DNA of 64,000 nt from Thermovirga lienii DSM 17291. Lineage in GTDB: Bacteria; Synergistota; Synergistia; Synergistales; Thermovirgaceae. How positions within the stretch are numbered: position 1 is the stretch's first letter; every line of letters starts with the position of its first letter. The stretch is taken from NCBI GenBank assembly GCA_000233775.1, contig CP003096.1, forward strand, positions 1,824,501-1,888,500, in the 5' to 3' direction. Below, piece after piece: positions 9,487 to 18,934 of the stretch. The translations under genes and the position numbers were made by a program. Under the pieces are notes generated by a model. It did no database searches, was not told the DNA's origin, and saw nothing but the letters and a program-made list of their open reading frames with translations.

Positions 9487-11028
9487 CTAATAAAAGGTGA
9501 CCTTTATGCCCGTATTGTCGAACTGCCAGGCGGTTATTACGTTGTTGGCGTTTAGACCGAGCTGCATCCTTACAGCCATAAGAAGGCTGTCTATAATGTT
9601 TTGCCTCACATCGGGCATGTTGATGGCCTGCCGCACTCCTTTTGATATCTCCCTTTTGACTTTGTTGTCCCAGTCGGGCATGAAGAAATCCATGATATCG
9701 TCCCACGCCTTACCTGAGGCATTTATCCTCCCGTCAAAGGACGCTGCAGCCGTATAATCGAGCCTTCCGTTGCCTGCATCGTAAAATTGGAAAAGGATCG
9801 TGATGGTTGCATTATCCACTTCTATGTCGGGGGCTCCTGCCCTCCTCCACTGTCCCGCTGGTCCAAGCACCTTGTAGTAACCTATGAGCTCTTTCCCCTC
9901 GCTCTCGAACCTCAATATGAGCTTGACTTGGTTAGGAGCACATCCCTGACGGCTCATCTCAAAGCCACTCTGGGATGAGGAAGGACCAAAGGTTTTAAAG
10001 TCGTTTATCAGGAAACGATAGTGCCCCACTGCCGTTTTGAACTCTACATTGGGAACTTCCAAAGGCTGTTCCCCCCCAAAGGGAGGTATTATTTTGGATT
10101 GGTTCAAGTAGTTGCTGCTCCCCGACCACGTGTGAAGTTTTATTTGAAAAGCCCCTCCTATCAGGTTAAATACGTCCACCAGACTGTTCCAGACGAGATT
10201 TTTCTTTTCCACGACCAGCACGTTCATTACGGAAGAAAGGGGGTTCAATGTGCTACTGTCAGCGATGTAGACGTAGCTTGGGCCGTTCTTGGCCTCGTTG
10301 GGGACCTTGAAGTAGATAACTCCCGAGGACCAACTGGTGACCAAGGCTCTGACCTTCACTCCATCGTTTTCTATAACCACGGTTCTCAAGGGGTTTTGCT
10401 TTCCAAAACCAGTACCGGAAATGTATATTATTTCCTCTCCTTTTATTACCCTGTTAGAGCTTATTGAAACTACGTTAGGCCTGTAGCCGCCGGAAAGGGT
10501 CACTTCGTTGCTGTAATTGTTGTTTTCGTTGACCTCCTGGATATAACCATTCTGAGGGGGAAATTCCTCAAAACATGCCGAATCAACCATTACCCTGACT
10601 CTAAGCGTGGCATCCGATATTATCGCCTTATTTATCCTCAGCTTCCCCGAGATGGTAACCTGTTGGCCAGGAGCTAAAACCCTGTTGACCGCTATGGCAT
10701 GGGATCTGGTCCTATCGCAATCCCAACGTCCAGTGGAGTTGTTGTAGTACTGAAACACAAGGTATATAGTTCCTTGAGTCGGAGCGTTACCTGCGTTTTT
10801 TATGGTCATAGAGACAGGGTACTCCATTTGGCTGCCAACCGAGACTCCATAAGAAGAGTTGATGGAGAACCTTTCGACCATCAGGTCCGGCATGGTAAGT
10901 TTGGGAATCTCCTTTATCTTCGCAGGCACCTGAGGGAGTTTGGGTACCACCTTGACCTGACCAAAAACAGGCAAAGCAACCAAGACCAACATCACACCAA
11001 TTACCGCTCTGCTTATTAATTTGTTCAT
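9487..11028 (-). CDS. Exported protein with CARDB and IPT/TIG domains
   Basis: This protein of about 513 aa has a signal peptide (MNKLISRAVIGVMLVLVALP), a CARDB-like adhesion domain at about 35-170 and an IPT/TIG immunoglobulin-like domain at about 180-270 (PNVVSISSNRVIKGEE start and a GTGFG turn). A C-terminal region of unknown fold follows. I chose the ATG at 11028 rather than the longer frame because GAGGTG lies just upstream and the signal peptide begins there. It is probably a periplasmic or surface-associated structural or binding protein. It stands alone, and nothing in the context indicates a partner. Confidence 0.7.
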   Translation of the reverse strand: MNKLISRAVIGVMLVLVALPVFGQVKVVPKLPQVPAKIKEIPKLTMPDLMVERFSINSSYGVSVGSQMEYPVSMTIKNAGNAPTQGTIYLVFQYYNNSTGRWDCDRTRSHAIAVNRVLAPGQQVTISGKLRINKAIISDATLRVRVMVDSACFEEFPPQNGYIQEVNENNNYSNEVTLSGGYRPNVVSISSNRVIKGEEIIYISGTGFGKQNPLRTVVIENDGVKVRALVTSWSSGVIYFKVPNEAKNGPSYVYIADSSTLNPLSSVMNVLVVEKKNLVWNSLVDVFNLIGGAFQIKLHTWSGSSNYLNQSKIIPPFGGEQPLEVPNVEFKTAVGHYRFLINDFKTFGPSSSQSGFEMSRQGCAPNQVKLILRFESEGKELIGYYKVLGPAGQWRRAGAPDIEVDNATITILFQFYDAGNGRLDYTAAASFDGRINASGKAWDDIMDFFMPDWDNKVKREISKGVRQAINMPDVRQNIIDSLLMAVRMQLGLNANNVITAWQFDNTGIKVTFY

Positions 11029-11378
11029 CTTTCTCACCTCTTTCTCTTCTTTCGGCTTCCCCTGAGGAAGCCGCAGCAAAACCGATAGCCTCTATTTGTC
11101 AAATTACAACTTTATTATATCATCACAAAATCTATCTGCCACATCGCACGCAAGGCAATGTAGATTATACGCACATTCAGGTTTATAATTTGTAATGAGA
11201 ACATAGCGCTTTGATATCGGTTTAAATTGGCACATTATTTTTGCGAGTCTGTGAGAATAATGAGAGAAAAGATTGCAACTAAGATGGCTCGGATTTATTT
11301 TAGATTCAGCCCTGCAGTTAAAGGCAGGCTTAATATGTGGATTTTTACATACAGAATAAAACCAACAGGGGGGATTAA
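11029..11378. other. intergenic region between divergent genes, no gene seen
   Basis: This 350-base stretch separates the CARDB protein gene from the gamma-glutamyl cluster. No coding frame with a ribosome site was found. A TATAAT on the reverse strand (11114-11119) could be the -10 box of the CARDB gene, but the -35 match (GTGGCA) is poor. A forward promoter for the gamma-glutamyl cluster must lie here but was not identified with confidence. Confidence 0.4.
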
Positions 11379-11930
11379 GTGATGAGAAAAATCCTTATGC
11401 TGGCCGTATTGGTATCATTAATGGCCTTCTCAGCCAATGCAGCTTCAGCCAGCGACATAGCTCTTACATCGGTGGGGCAGAGCCCCGACGCCATGATGGT
11501 GCGGGTCGTCCTTAAGAACATGAAAGTCCAAAACGATTACAACAACCTCATGAAGGCTGAGGATCTTAAAGATCAAAAGGTCCTGATAGCCGTAGTAGGA
11601 GGCAGCTCCAAGGGACTCGGCGCAGCAGGGATCAACAAGGAAGAAGAAAAAGAACGGGCTATAAAGCTCATAGAAGCAGCAAAGCAAAAAGGTATGAAGG
11701 TCTTGGTTATGCACGTTGGAGGAGCTGGAAGGAGAGGACAACTGTCGGACATGTTCATCGAGGCAGTGGTCCCCTACGCTGATGCTGTCATAGTGGTAAA
11801 GGGCGGCAATGACGACGGACTCTTCACAAAACTCTTGGAGGGCAAGAACGTCCCGATGATTGAGGCAGATTCTGTGAAGGAGACCGTCTCTCCCATGAAG
11901 GAAGTACTATCCTCCTGGAACGTTCTCTAG
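11379..11930 (+). CDS. Exported DUF6305-like protein of the gamma-glutamyl cluster
   Basis: This 183-aa protein has a signal peptide (core LMLAVLVSLMAFSANA, cleaved near ASA). The mature domain alternates strands and helices, with glycine-rich turns at VVGGSSKGLGAAG and HVGGAGRRGQ, giving a Rossmann-like appearance. I recall such proteins as DUF6305, but that name is from memory. It is the first gene of a tightly spaced block ending at the two-component pair, 10 bases before the TRAP-type permease. Since no TRAP solute receptor or small permease is present, it could be an unconventional extracytoplasmic partner of the permease. That role is inference. Confidence 0.6.
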   Translation: MMRKILMLAVLVSLMAFSANAASASDIALTSVGQSPDAMMVRVVLKNMKVQNDYNNLMKAEDLKDQKVLIAVVGGSSKGLGAAGINKEEEKERAIKLIEAAKQKGMKVLVMHVGGAGRRGQLSDMFIEAVVPYADAVIVVKGGNDDGLFTKLLEGKNVPMIEADSVKETVSPMKEVLSSWNVL

Positions 11931-11940
11931 GTGAAAAGCC

Positions 11941-13218
11941 ATGGAATGGTTCTGGCCTGAAGGCTTTTATGCCTTAGTAATGATAGGATCCTTTGCCGTA
12001 GGAGCATTCGCATTTAAACTTCCCATCGCAGTAGCCATGGGCCTTGCGGCCGTACTGGGAGGGCTTGTCGCAGGCGAAGGGTTGCCCTTGCGCCACTTGG
12101 TGGAAGGCACCTTCGGCTACATAGACACCATACTTATAATCTCCACTGCGATGATATTCATGAAAGTCATAGAGAGGATTGGCCTCCTAGAGGCCATGGC
12201 GGCGTGGGTCATAAGAAGGTTCAGGGACAAGCCACTAGTCTTGTCCCTGGGGCTCATGTTCATGATAATGGTACCAGGCATGATCACCGGTTCCTCCACC
12301 GCCGCGGTCCTGACTACCGGAGCCCTTGTGGCACCAGTGCTGCTTAAGCTCGGAGTTCAAATCCACAAAACAGCCGCAGCCATAGCAATGGGAGCCATCT
12401 ACGGCATGATAGCACCTCCCATAAACCTACCTGCCATGATAATAGGAGGAGGCATCGATATGCCTTATGTAGGTTTCGGGATCCCTCTCCTGGTGTGCAC
12501 TGTCCCTCTAGCCATCGTAAGCGCGCTCCTTTTGATATATCCCGGCCTCAAGGGCAAGGCTTCCGATGAAGCGGCCCTTGAAGAGGAACTCAAACGCATG
12601 GAGAAAACTCCCATAACCTTACGACTGTTTATACCTGTGCTCGTTCTTATTTTCCTTTTTGGCGGCTCAGGCTTTCTACCACCTATAGGAATGCCCCTTA
12701 TGTTCTTGCTTGCTTCATTATCGGCCTTTTTGACTGGGGCGAAATGGAACCCTTTGGAGACTATAACGGACGCCATCGATAACGCCCTCCCCGTGATGGG
12801 CATACTCATGGGAGTGGGAATGTTCATACAGATAATGACCTTAACGGGCGTGAGAGGTTTCGTAGTGGTGTCTGCCTTGGCGCTACCCGCTTGGCTGCTT
12901 TACGTAGGCATAGCCACTTCAATGCCATTTTTTGGCGCTGTCTCGGCCTTCGGTTCTGCATCCGTTCTAGGCGTTCCATTCCTGCTGGCCCTTCTTGGCA
13001 AGAACGAAATTCTGGTAGGCAGTGCCTTAAGCCTCATAGCAGGACTAGGAGACCTTATGCCTCCAACGGCGTTGGCGGGCATCTTCGCAGCGCAGGTCGT
13101 AGGGGAGAAGAATTATTTCAAAGTCCTAAAATACTGTATTTTCCCCGGCGTCCTGACGGCAATTTGGGGAATAGCTATAATCATGGGCTCCTCTGTAATA
13201 GCCGGAGTCCTTTACTAG
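11941..13218 (+). CDS. TRAP-type large permease (DctM family)
   Basis: This 425-aa inner-membrane protein has about 12 hydrophobic helices. Family-typical glycine/proline-rich re-entrant segments are GMIAPPINLPAMIIGGG and GLGDLMPPTALAGIFAAQ. DctM-type proteins are the transport subunit of TRAP carriers, which normally work with a DctQ small permease and a DctP receptor. Neither is encoded here, and the small adjacent frames (an exported protein of 183 aa upstream, a 47-aa membrane protein downstream) sit where they would be expected. The likely substrate is an acidic amino acid, peptide or dicarboxylate, from the gamma-glutamyl context. Confidence 0.82.
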   Translation: MEWFWPEGFYALVMIGSFAVGAFAFKLPIAVAMGLAAVLGGLVAGEGLPLRHLVEGTFGYIDTILIISTAMIFMKVIERIGLLEAMAAWVIRRFRDKPLVLSLGLMFMIMVPGMITGSSTAAVLTTGALVAPVLLKLGVQIHKTAAAIAMGAIYGMIAPPINLPAMIIGGGIDMPYVGFGIPLLVCTVPLAIVSALLLIYPGLKGKASDEAALEEELKRMEKTPITLRLFIPVLVLIFLFGGSGFLPPIGMPLMFLLASLSAFLTGAKWNPLETITDAIDNALPVMGILMGVGMFIQIMTLTGVRGFVVVSALALPAWLLYVGIATSMPFFGAVSAFGSASVLGVPFLLALLGKNEILVGSALSLIAGLGDLMPPTALAGIFAAQVVGEKNYFKVLKYCIFPGVLTAIWGIAIIMGSSVIAGVLY

Positions 13219-13230
13219 GGAGGTAGGCTG

Positions 13231-13374
13231 ATGACCCTAATATATCGATGTATAGTTGTCTTCGTTTTGACCTTCGTAATAAGGTGCATGTTCAGGGAAA
13301 AGAACTTCTGGAAGCAGGTTACGGCAGCCATGGTCATACTTCCCCTTATTCTAAGGGTCCTCTTGATAAAGTAA
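13231..13374 (+). CDS. 47-aa membrane miniprotein of the TRAP/gamma-glutamyl operon
   Basis: An unflagged short gene between the TRAP-type permease and the M14-type deacylase. The ATG follows GGGAGG by 6 bases, and the stop is immediately followed by the ribosome site of the next gene, so it fits the operon spacing exactly. The product has two hydrophobic segments (CIVVFVLTFVI and AAMVILPLILRVLLI) around a charged loop (RCMFREKNFWKQ), so it is probably a helical-hairpin membrane protein. It could be a minimal stand-in for the missing DctQ subunit, or a regulator of the permease. No family recognised. Confidence 0.65.
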   Translation: MTLIYRCIVVFVLTFVIRCMFREKNFWKQVTAAMVILPLILRVLLIK

Positions 13375-13390
13375 GGGAGGTGCAGGTGCT

Positions 13391-14539
13391 ATGAAATTCA
13401 AAATCAAAGGCACTCCCTTGACCGCTACTTTGCTGCTAATCTTGGTGGCCTTTGTAGCTTTTATATCAGCGAGGCAGTTCATGTCCATGTGGCAACCAGA
13501 CGTTGTCGTGCCTGCGCCTGGATTTGAGAAGCACATGCTCTCTGAGTGGTTTGACGGAATAAAAGACACTCCCGCTGATACCCCAGTCTACATCCAAGAG
13601 GGGGAGGAACCGGGCGGTACAGTATTCATAATGGGAGGAACCCATGCCAACGAACCAGCTGGATCGTTATCCGCAGTACTCATTTTGGAGCGGGCACAGG
13701 TCAAAAAAGGACGCCTTATAGTGGTGCCTTTTGCCAATATGATGGCCTTCAGTCACAATTCAGCACAGGATGCCCATCCTCAGCGCATACATTTCACCCT
13801 GCCAGATGGTTCAACCAGGTCCTTCAGATACGGCTCAAGGGCAACCAACCCCATTTACCAATGGCCCGATCCGGACGTCTATATCCATCCTCAATCCAAA
13901 CAGGAACTAGCTGGAAGCGAAATACGAAACCTCAATAGAGCACATCCAGGAACTCCCGACGGAGAACTGACTCAAAGGCTCGCTTACGCCCTCCGTCAGA
14001 TGATTAAAAAAGAACACGTAGATTTGGCCTTTGACCTCCATGAGGCATCTCCAGAGTACCCTGTGGTAAACGCCATAGTTGCTCACGAACGCAGCATGGA
14101 GCTAGCAGCAATGGTGGCAATGGAGATGGAGATGGCAGGCATCCCAATTCGCCTTGAACCATCCCCCAAGAATTTGCACGGCCTTACCCATAGAGAATGG
14201 GGAGACTACACCGAAACCATGCCGATCCTTATGGAGACCGCTAATCCCAGCCAAGGCCGGCTCCGGGGCAAAACAGATGAGCACCTTGTGATTACCGGAG
14301 AGGACAAATTCTACAAGCGCGCAGCAAAACTAGGCCTGCTCTTCGTTCCCTATGAAGAGGACCAACCTCTGGATTTGAGGGTAGCAAGGCATGTTACGGC
14401 TATAATGTCCTTCCTTGAATCCCTGGGGCTCTACGAGCCCTCAAAGGAGGTGTTTGTAGAAGGGATACCTACCTATGAGGAAATCGTAGAAAAGGGTTTA
14501 GGCGCCTTTTTATCCCCCGTCACAGAAAAGGACAGATAA
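13391..14539 (+). CDS. M14-type succinylglutamate desuccinylase/aspartoacylase family protein
   Basis: This 382-aa protein has an N-terminal membrane anchor or signal segment (LTATLLLILVAFVAFI) and a zinc-carboxypeptidase-like domain. GGTHANEPAG supplies the H-x-x-E metal ligands. FDLHEASPEYP and a later ETMPILMETANPSQG region resemble the AstE/aspartoacylase active site. Such enzymes cleave N-acyl amino acids or peptides. Placed outside the membrane, between a transporter and gamma-glutamyltransferase, it plausibly processes glutamyl conjugates or polyglutamate. The fold is clear but the substrate is inferred. Confidence 0.78.
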   Translation: MKFKIKGTPLTATLLLILVAFVAFISARQFMSMWQPDVVVPAPGFEKHMLSEWFDGIKDTPADTPVYIQEGEEPGGTVFIMGGTHANEPAGSLSAVLILERAQVKKGRLIVVPFANMMAFSHNSAQDAHPQRIHFTLPDGSTRSFRYGSRATNPIYQWPDPDVYIHPQSKQELAGSEIRNLNRAHPGTPDGELTQRLAYALRQMIKKEHVDLAFDLHEASPEYPVVNAIVAHERSMELAAMVAMEMEMAGIPIRLEPSPKNLHGLTHREWGDYTETMPILMETANPSQGRLRGKTDEHLVITGEDKFYKRAAKLGLLFVPYEEDQPLDLRVARHVTAIMSFLESLGLYEPSKEVFVEGIPTYEEIVEKGLGAFLSPVTEKDR

Positions 14540-14572
14540 AAAGGCAAAAAATATAAGAAAGGAGTGTTGTTT

Positions 14573-16297
14573 ATGAGAAAGTTCATCTACCTTGTCGCCT
14601 TGACGGCCATACTGGCTTTAGGGGCGACAGCTGCCTTGGCCCAGGAAATGGTGGTCAACGACGTATATGCCCCCAAAGGCATGGTCTCGTCCGCCCATGA
14701 ACTGGCATCCAAGGCTGGCGTGGAGATCCTCAAGAAAGGCGGAAACGCAATTGACGCGGCGGTCGCTACTGCTTTGGCCCTTAACGTGGTGGAGCCTAAC
14801 GCATCAGGCATCGGCGGAGGCGGGTTCATGGTCATACGCTTCGCCAAGACAGGAGAGGTAGTCGTCCTGGACTACAGAGAAGTAGCCCCTAAAAGCGCAA
14901 CCAAGGACATGTTCGCCTCCGATCAGGCCAAGAAAGAAGGTTGGTCCAAGCTGGGAGGCAAGGCTGTAGGAGTCCCAGGTCAGGCCTTGGGGCTTTGGAC
15001 CGCCCTTGAAAAATATGGCACCATGAGCTGGGCAGAGGTAGCAGAACCAGCCATTCGCCTAGCGGAAGAAGGTTTCACCATAGTTGAAATGCAGCAAGGC
15101 ATCATAGCCGACAACTTGGAGAAGCTTCATTCCTTCAACGATCCAGCAAAAGTTCCCTTCCTGAAGGATGGTCTGCCCCTGGAGGCCGGTTCCGTACTTA
15201 AGCAGCCCGGCCTCGCCAAAGCGTTCAAGATGATTGGCGAAAAGGGCCCCGATGCGTTCTACAAGGGCCCCATAGGAGAAGCGTTCGTCAGGGCAGTAAA
15301 CGCAAACGGCGGCAACATGACCATGGAAGACCTGGCAGATTATCAAATCGCCATAAGAGAACCCGTAATGGGAACGTACAGAGGCTACCAGATATACTCC
15401 ACTCCTCCTGCATCGAGCGGAGGAACTCACATAGTAGAACTTTTGAACATCATGGAAAACTTCCCGGTAGCTTCCTGGGGTCACAATAGTCCTAAGTACC
15501 TGCACTACCTTGGCGAAGCCATGAAGATGATATTTGCTGATCGCGCTGCCTACATGGCCGACTCTGCCTTCGTAGATGTTCCCCTCAAAGGACTTACGAA
15601 CAAGGAATACGCCAAGAAATTGGCTGCCAAGATCAAGCCCCACAAGGTCATGAAGGAAGTCTACGCCGATGATCCATGGCCATTCCAGAATGGAAACAAA
15701 GTCGCCATGATAGCGGGCACCGATGACCAGCACATTTCAACGAGCCATTTCTCTGTTGCCGATGCAGATGGAAACATCGTGGCGTCCACCAATACCATAA
15801 ATTACTTCTTCGGCTCAGGAATAGTTGTTCCCGAATACGGAATAGTCGCCAACAACCAGATGGACGACTTCTCCTCCGACCCTGCGAGCGTGAACGCTCC
15901 AGAGCCTGGCAAGAGACCTTTGTCTTCCATGTCCCCAAGTATAGTACTAGACCCAAGCGGCAAACCGTTCATGACCATAGGTGCAGCGGGTGCCTGGAGA
16001 ATAATCACAGCAGTCTCGCAGATAATAATGAACGTAGTGGATTTCGGCATGACCATGGATGAGGCCATAGAACAGCCCAGAATATTCACCTATGCCGTGA
16101 ACGGCAAAGTTGGCCCCTTCAGGGTAGAGGACACCATGAATCCTACCACTATACAAATGCTCAGGCTCCGAGGCCATAACGTGGAAGTACGGCCCCGCAG
16201 CGGCTACTTCGGTACCGCCCAAGGAATCCTCTTCACCGATATGGGACTTGATGGAGGAGCCGACAGTAGAAGACTAGGAGTACCCGTAGGATATTAA
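14573..16297 (+). CDS. ggt: Gamma-glutamyltransferase (gamma-glutamyltranspeptidase)
   Basis: This 574-aa exported enzyme matures by self-cleavage and transfers or hydrolyses gamma-glutamyl groups. A signal peptide (MRKFIYLVALTAILALG to about ALAQE) precedes the large-subunit motif GGNAIDAAVATALALNVVEP. The catalytic threonine is T390 in HISTSHFSV, which becomes the new N-terminus of the small subunit. The late GAAGAWRI glycine motif is present. I start at the ATG at 14573 rather than an in-frame GTG nine bases earlier, because AAAGGAG sits at proper distance only for the ATG. It is followed by a strong terminator, then the pgs genes. Confidence 0.93.
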   Translation: MRKFIYLVALTAILALGATAALAQEMVVNDVYAPKGMVSSAHELASKAGVEILKKGGNAIDAAVATALALNVVEPNASGIGGGGFMVIRFAKTGEVVVLDYREVAPKSATKDMFASDQAKKEGWSKLGGKAVGVPGQALGLWTALEKYGTMSWAEVAEPAIRLAEEGFTIVEMQQGIIADNLEKLHSFNDPAKVPFLKDGLPLEAGSVLKQPGLAKAFKMIGEKGPDAFYKGPIGEAFVRAVNANGGNMTMEDLADYQIAIREPVMGTYRGYQIYSTPPASSGGTHIVELLNIMENFPVASWGHNSPKYLHYLGEAMKMIFADRAAYMADSAFVDVPLKGLTNKEYAKKLAAKIKPHKVMKEVYADDPWPFQNGNKVAMIAGTDDQHISTSHFSVADADGNIVASTNTINYFFGSGIVVPEYGIVANNQMDDFSSDPASVNAPEPGKRPLSSMSPSIVLDPSGKPFMTIGAAGAWRIITAVSQIIMNVVDFGMTMDEAIEQPRIFTYAVNGKVGPFRVEDTMNPTTIQMLRLRGHNVEVRPRSGYFGTAQGILFTDMGLDGGADSRRLGVPVGY

Positions 16298-16311
16298 GAA
16301 TCATTAACTTC

Positions 16312-16341
16312 AAAAGGCGCGGGGGTGCCCGCGCCTTTTTT
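16312..16341 (+). terminator. rho-independent terminator after ggt
   Basis: AAAAGGCGCGGG and CCCGCGCCTTTT form a perfect 12-bp stem with a GGTG loop, followed by T residues. It should end transcription of the permease-ggt unit and partly insulate it from pgsB, which starts 80 bases later. Confidence 0.9.
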
Positions 16342-16420
16342 GTTTGTGTTTTTCGTTGCGCAATTTGGAGCTTTGTTAAATAATGCACTGTAGAACATGG
16401 GCACATGGGAGCGTGACTGA

Positions 16421-17431
16421 ATGACACCACCTATCCGGATTCTTGTCACGGGAACCAGAGGAAAAAGCGGAATAGCACGGGGCATCAAGGAGGTACTATG
16501 CGCCTGCGGCATCAGGGCGTGGGCCAAGGTGACAGGAACAGAACCTTTAAGCCTAACTCCTCATGGAAACTACAGGATAATAAGACACTCTGGAGCACAC
16601 GTTGAAGAGATGAGATGGTGGCTGCAAACACTTCCGAAAGATGCAGAAGCAGTAATACTGGAAAACAATGCCGTCTCTTGCGATCTGCAGCACCTTGCCT
16701 ACAGATGGCTTAAACCTACTTTGACTATCTGGACCAACGCTTACCACGACCATGAAGAGTTATGGGGAATAGAAAAATCTGAAGCTGTAAAGGCCCTTGC
16801 AAAGGGAATTCCACCAAGGGGCAGGGTTTTATGTGGCCCGGATGTGTATGATGACCCCCTTGCAACGAAAACCTTGCAGAACAAAGGATGCGAAGTGATT
16901 CCTGTGGTGATTTCCTCGTCAGCCCCCCTTGAGATAAACAAAAGTTTCATAAAAGCCGCCTGTCATTTATTGGGAGTAACTGGAACAGAACTGGAAGAAG
17001 CATTGGAAAAACTGAAACCTGCCCCATACGACTTTGCAGTGCACCAGGTTGGCGCAAGCCCCAAAATGCTTGCGTTCGCGTTTTCAGCAAACGACCTGGA
17101 GAGCACCAACAATCTGTGGCAAAGCCTTAAGTGGGAATCCAAAGATACAACCCTATGGTTCAACCACCGGAAAGACCGCAGGATGCGTCTTTCCATCATG
17201 AAGGATTTCATAGTCAACCACCCATGGAAACAAGTAATTTTGACTGGGCCTTATCCCCTTGGCGCAGGATTTGGTTTTAAATATCTAGGGTTTGAACCTG
17301 CCGAAAAGGTCATATCCAAGCTGGGCAAAAGAACCTTCGGCATAGGCAACATAGCCGGACTTCCAATGGAGATCGCAAACACCCTATTGAAAAACAAAAA
17401 GGAGCAATGGCAAGATGAGCCCCTCTGTTGA
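16421..17431 (+). CDS. pgsB: PgsB/CapB-like poly-gamma-glutamate ligase
   Basis: This 336-aa amide ligase of the Mur-ligase-like family is predicted to add glutamate through its gamma-carboxyl using ATP. The P-loop is TGTRGKSGIARGI (about residues 9-21). The Mur-type central region includes WTNAYHDHEELWG, and the late RKDRRMRL segment is characteristic of PgsB. It is shorter than Bacillus PgsB (about 390 aa) and lacks its N-terminal membrane extension. It overlaps pgsC by 17 bases, so the two are coupled. PgsA/CapA is absent from this cluster. Assignment to the family is firm; the polymer itself has not been shown. Confidence 0.87.
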   Translation: MTPPIRILVTGTRGKSGIARGIKEVLCACGIRAWAKVTGTEPLSLTPHGNYRIIRHSGAHVEEMRWWLQTLPKDAEAVILENNAVSCDLQHLAYRWLKPTLTIWTNAYHDHEELWGIEKSEAVKALAKGIPPRGRVLCGPDVYDDPLATKTLQNKGCEVIPVVISSSAPLEINKSFIKAACHLLGVTGTELEEALEKLKPAPYDFAVHQVGASPKMLAFAFSANDLESTNNLWQSLKWESKDTTLWFNHRKDRRMRLSIMKDFIVNHPWKQVILTGPYPLGAGFGFKYLGFEPAEKVISKLGKRTFGIGNIAGLPMEIANTLLKNKKEQWQDEPLC

Positions 17432-17837
17432 ACTTGGATTACTGTTTTTTGGCGTGGCGCTAGGCCTCATATGGACTGAGCGAACAGGTTTCTCCACTGG
17501 AGGGATAATAACTCCAGGTTTTTTGGCAGCCTCTGGCTTCAATTTAAGTGCTCTGTCAGTTGTAATCACTGTTTCCCTACCCATACTTTTGCTGTTGGAA
17601 GTGATCAACCTACGATTCGCCGTGTATGGGCGCCGAAGAGTGGGGCTGGCCATAGGGCTTTCCCTTCTGTTTTTTTGGTGCTGGAGCTTGGCCTTCCCTC
17701 TTAACGTGCCCTGGAGTGGCTGGATAGTACCGGGACTTTTGGCTTCTGACTCACAAAGACAGGGATTTCTTCCCACTCTTTCCGGAGCTTTGGCATGTGG
17801 GGCTTGCGCTACCTTGCTTGGGAGGCTTTTGATATGA
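17415..17837 (+). CDS. pgsC: PgsC/CapC-like poly-gamma-glutamate membrane protein
   Basis: This 140-aa integral membrane protein has about four to five hydrophobic helices. The PgsC-typical segment GLIWTERTGFSTGGIITPGF lies near residue 20, with a short SDSQRQG loop near the C-terminus. PgsC forms the membrane part of the polyglutamate synthase with PgsB. The gene begins inside pgsB and ends in an ATGA overlap with pgsW, so all three are translationally coupled. Confidence 0.87.
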   Translation: MSPSVELGLLFFGVALGLIWTERTGFSTGGIITPGFLAASGFNLSALSVVITVSLPILLLLEVINLRFAVYGRRRVGLAIGLSLLFFWCWSLAFPLNVPWSGWIVPGLLASDSQRQGFLPTLSGALACGACATLLGRLLI

Positions 17838-18934
17838 GGGCGCTGATAACCTTCATTAAATGGGAACTAAGAACCTTACTCTTTGGCCAGGGCGACGAGA
17901 ACCGAACCAAAGCAACCCTCATGTCTTCGTTAGTCGCTCTTTTGCTGGTGGGTATAATAATGACCGGTTCTCCGCCATTGAAAGGGCCGGAGATCGAAAT
18001 TTGGGAAAAAGTGCGCTCTGCCCAAGACTTTCTTTACCAGGAACGAATGAAAATGGGAATACCTTCGGATCCCGATGCTGACCCTTGGAAAACTGGCCTT
18101 ATAGGAGTGGAATGGAGCTCCATAACGACCACACTGGGCGATCTAAGGGCAAAAAGAACCTCAACTGACCCCCGTTGGAGCGTTGTCTTTTATCGCTGGT
18201 TTACGACTCTTGGACTGAAGGAAAAGGATTCCGTAGCTATATTGACCTCCGGCTCTTTCCCAGGGTTCGCCCTTTCAGCCATAGTTGCAGCGGAAAAGCT
18301 GGGGCTAGATGTGCTCTTGGTCCCCTCTCTGGGCGCATCCTCCTGGGGCGCCAATATACCGTACTTACCTATTACAAGCATTCTGAGGATACTGAGAAGT
18401 CATGGATACGTAAAGGCCGCTCCTTATTTCGCCACATTGGGAGGCAGTGGAGAATTAGGGCTTGACTTGCCTCCAGAGGGGATATACGCACTACAAAAGG
18501 CTGCCAAAGAGGACAATGTGACCATAATTAGTGCAAAATCCTTCGAAGAACTGCTGGAGCTCAAGTGGGCTAAAATTGCAGCATTCAACCCGAAAGCTAT
18601 AGTCCAAATAGGAGGCAGTCAAGCCAACCTCGGAACCGACCCTGAGGTATTGACCTTGCAACCGGGCATATTAAGGCCCAAATCCGGAGTTTCGGCAGGC
18701 AACGGAATAATTGCCAAGGCACTGAATTCTGAAATCCCCGTGATCCACATGCTCAACGTAAAGGCTCTATGCAGGAAAACAGGTGTTCCCTTTGACGATG
18801 AACCTTTGAAAAAAGCCCCAAAACAAGTTTCCAAGCTCTTATCGATTGTCGGGCTTTTGTTGTGGGTTCTTTACTTATTTGGGTTCAAGCGCTGGATATT
18901 TGAGGAGGAAGGTTCCCCACATGCAAAAAGATAA
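17834..18934 (+). CDS. pgsW: PgsW-like poly-gamma-glutamate system protein
   Basis: This 366-aa protein has N-terminal (LMSSLVALLLVGIIMTG) and C-terminal (LSIVGLLLWVLYLFGF) membrane anchors around a large external domain. It contains repeated glycine-rich turns such as TLGGSGELGLDLPP and QIGGSQANLG. This matches the protein commonly annotated poly-gamma-glutamate system protein (PgsW) in bacteria lacking PgsA. I chose the ATG at 17834, which overlaps the pgsC stop as ATGA with GGGAGG upstream, over a longer frame. Its biochemical role is not established. Confidence 0.8.
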   Translation: MRALITFIKWELRTLLFGQGDENRTKATLMSSLVALLLVGIIMTGSPPLKGPEIEIWEKVRSAQDFLYQERMKMGIPSDPDADPWKTGLIGVEWSSITTTLGDLRAKRTSTDPRWSVVFYRWFTTLGLKEKDSVAILTSGSFPGFALSAIVAAEKLGLDVLLVPSLGASSWGANIPYLPITSILRILRSHGYVKAAPYFATLGGSGELGLDLPPEGIYALQKAAKEDNVTIISAKSFEELLELKWAKIAAFNPKAIVQIGGSQANLGTDPEVLTLQPGILRPKSGVSAGNGIIAKALNSEIPVIHMLNVKALCRKTGVPFDDEPLKKAPKQVSKLLSIVGLLLWVLYLFGFKRWIFEEEGSPHAKR

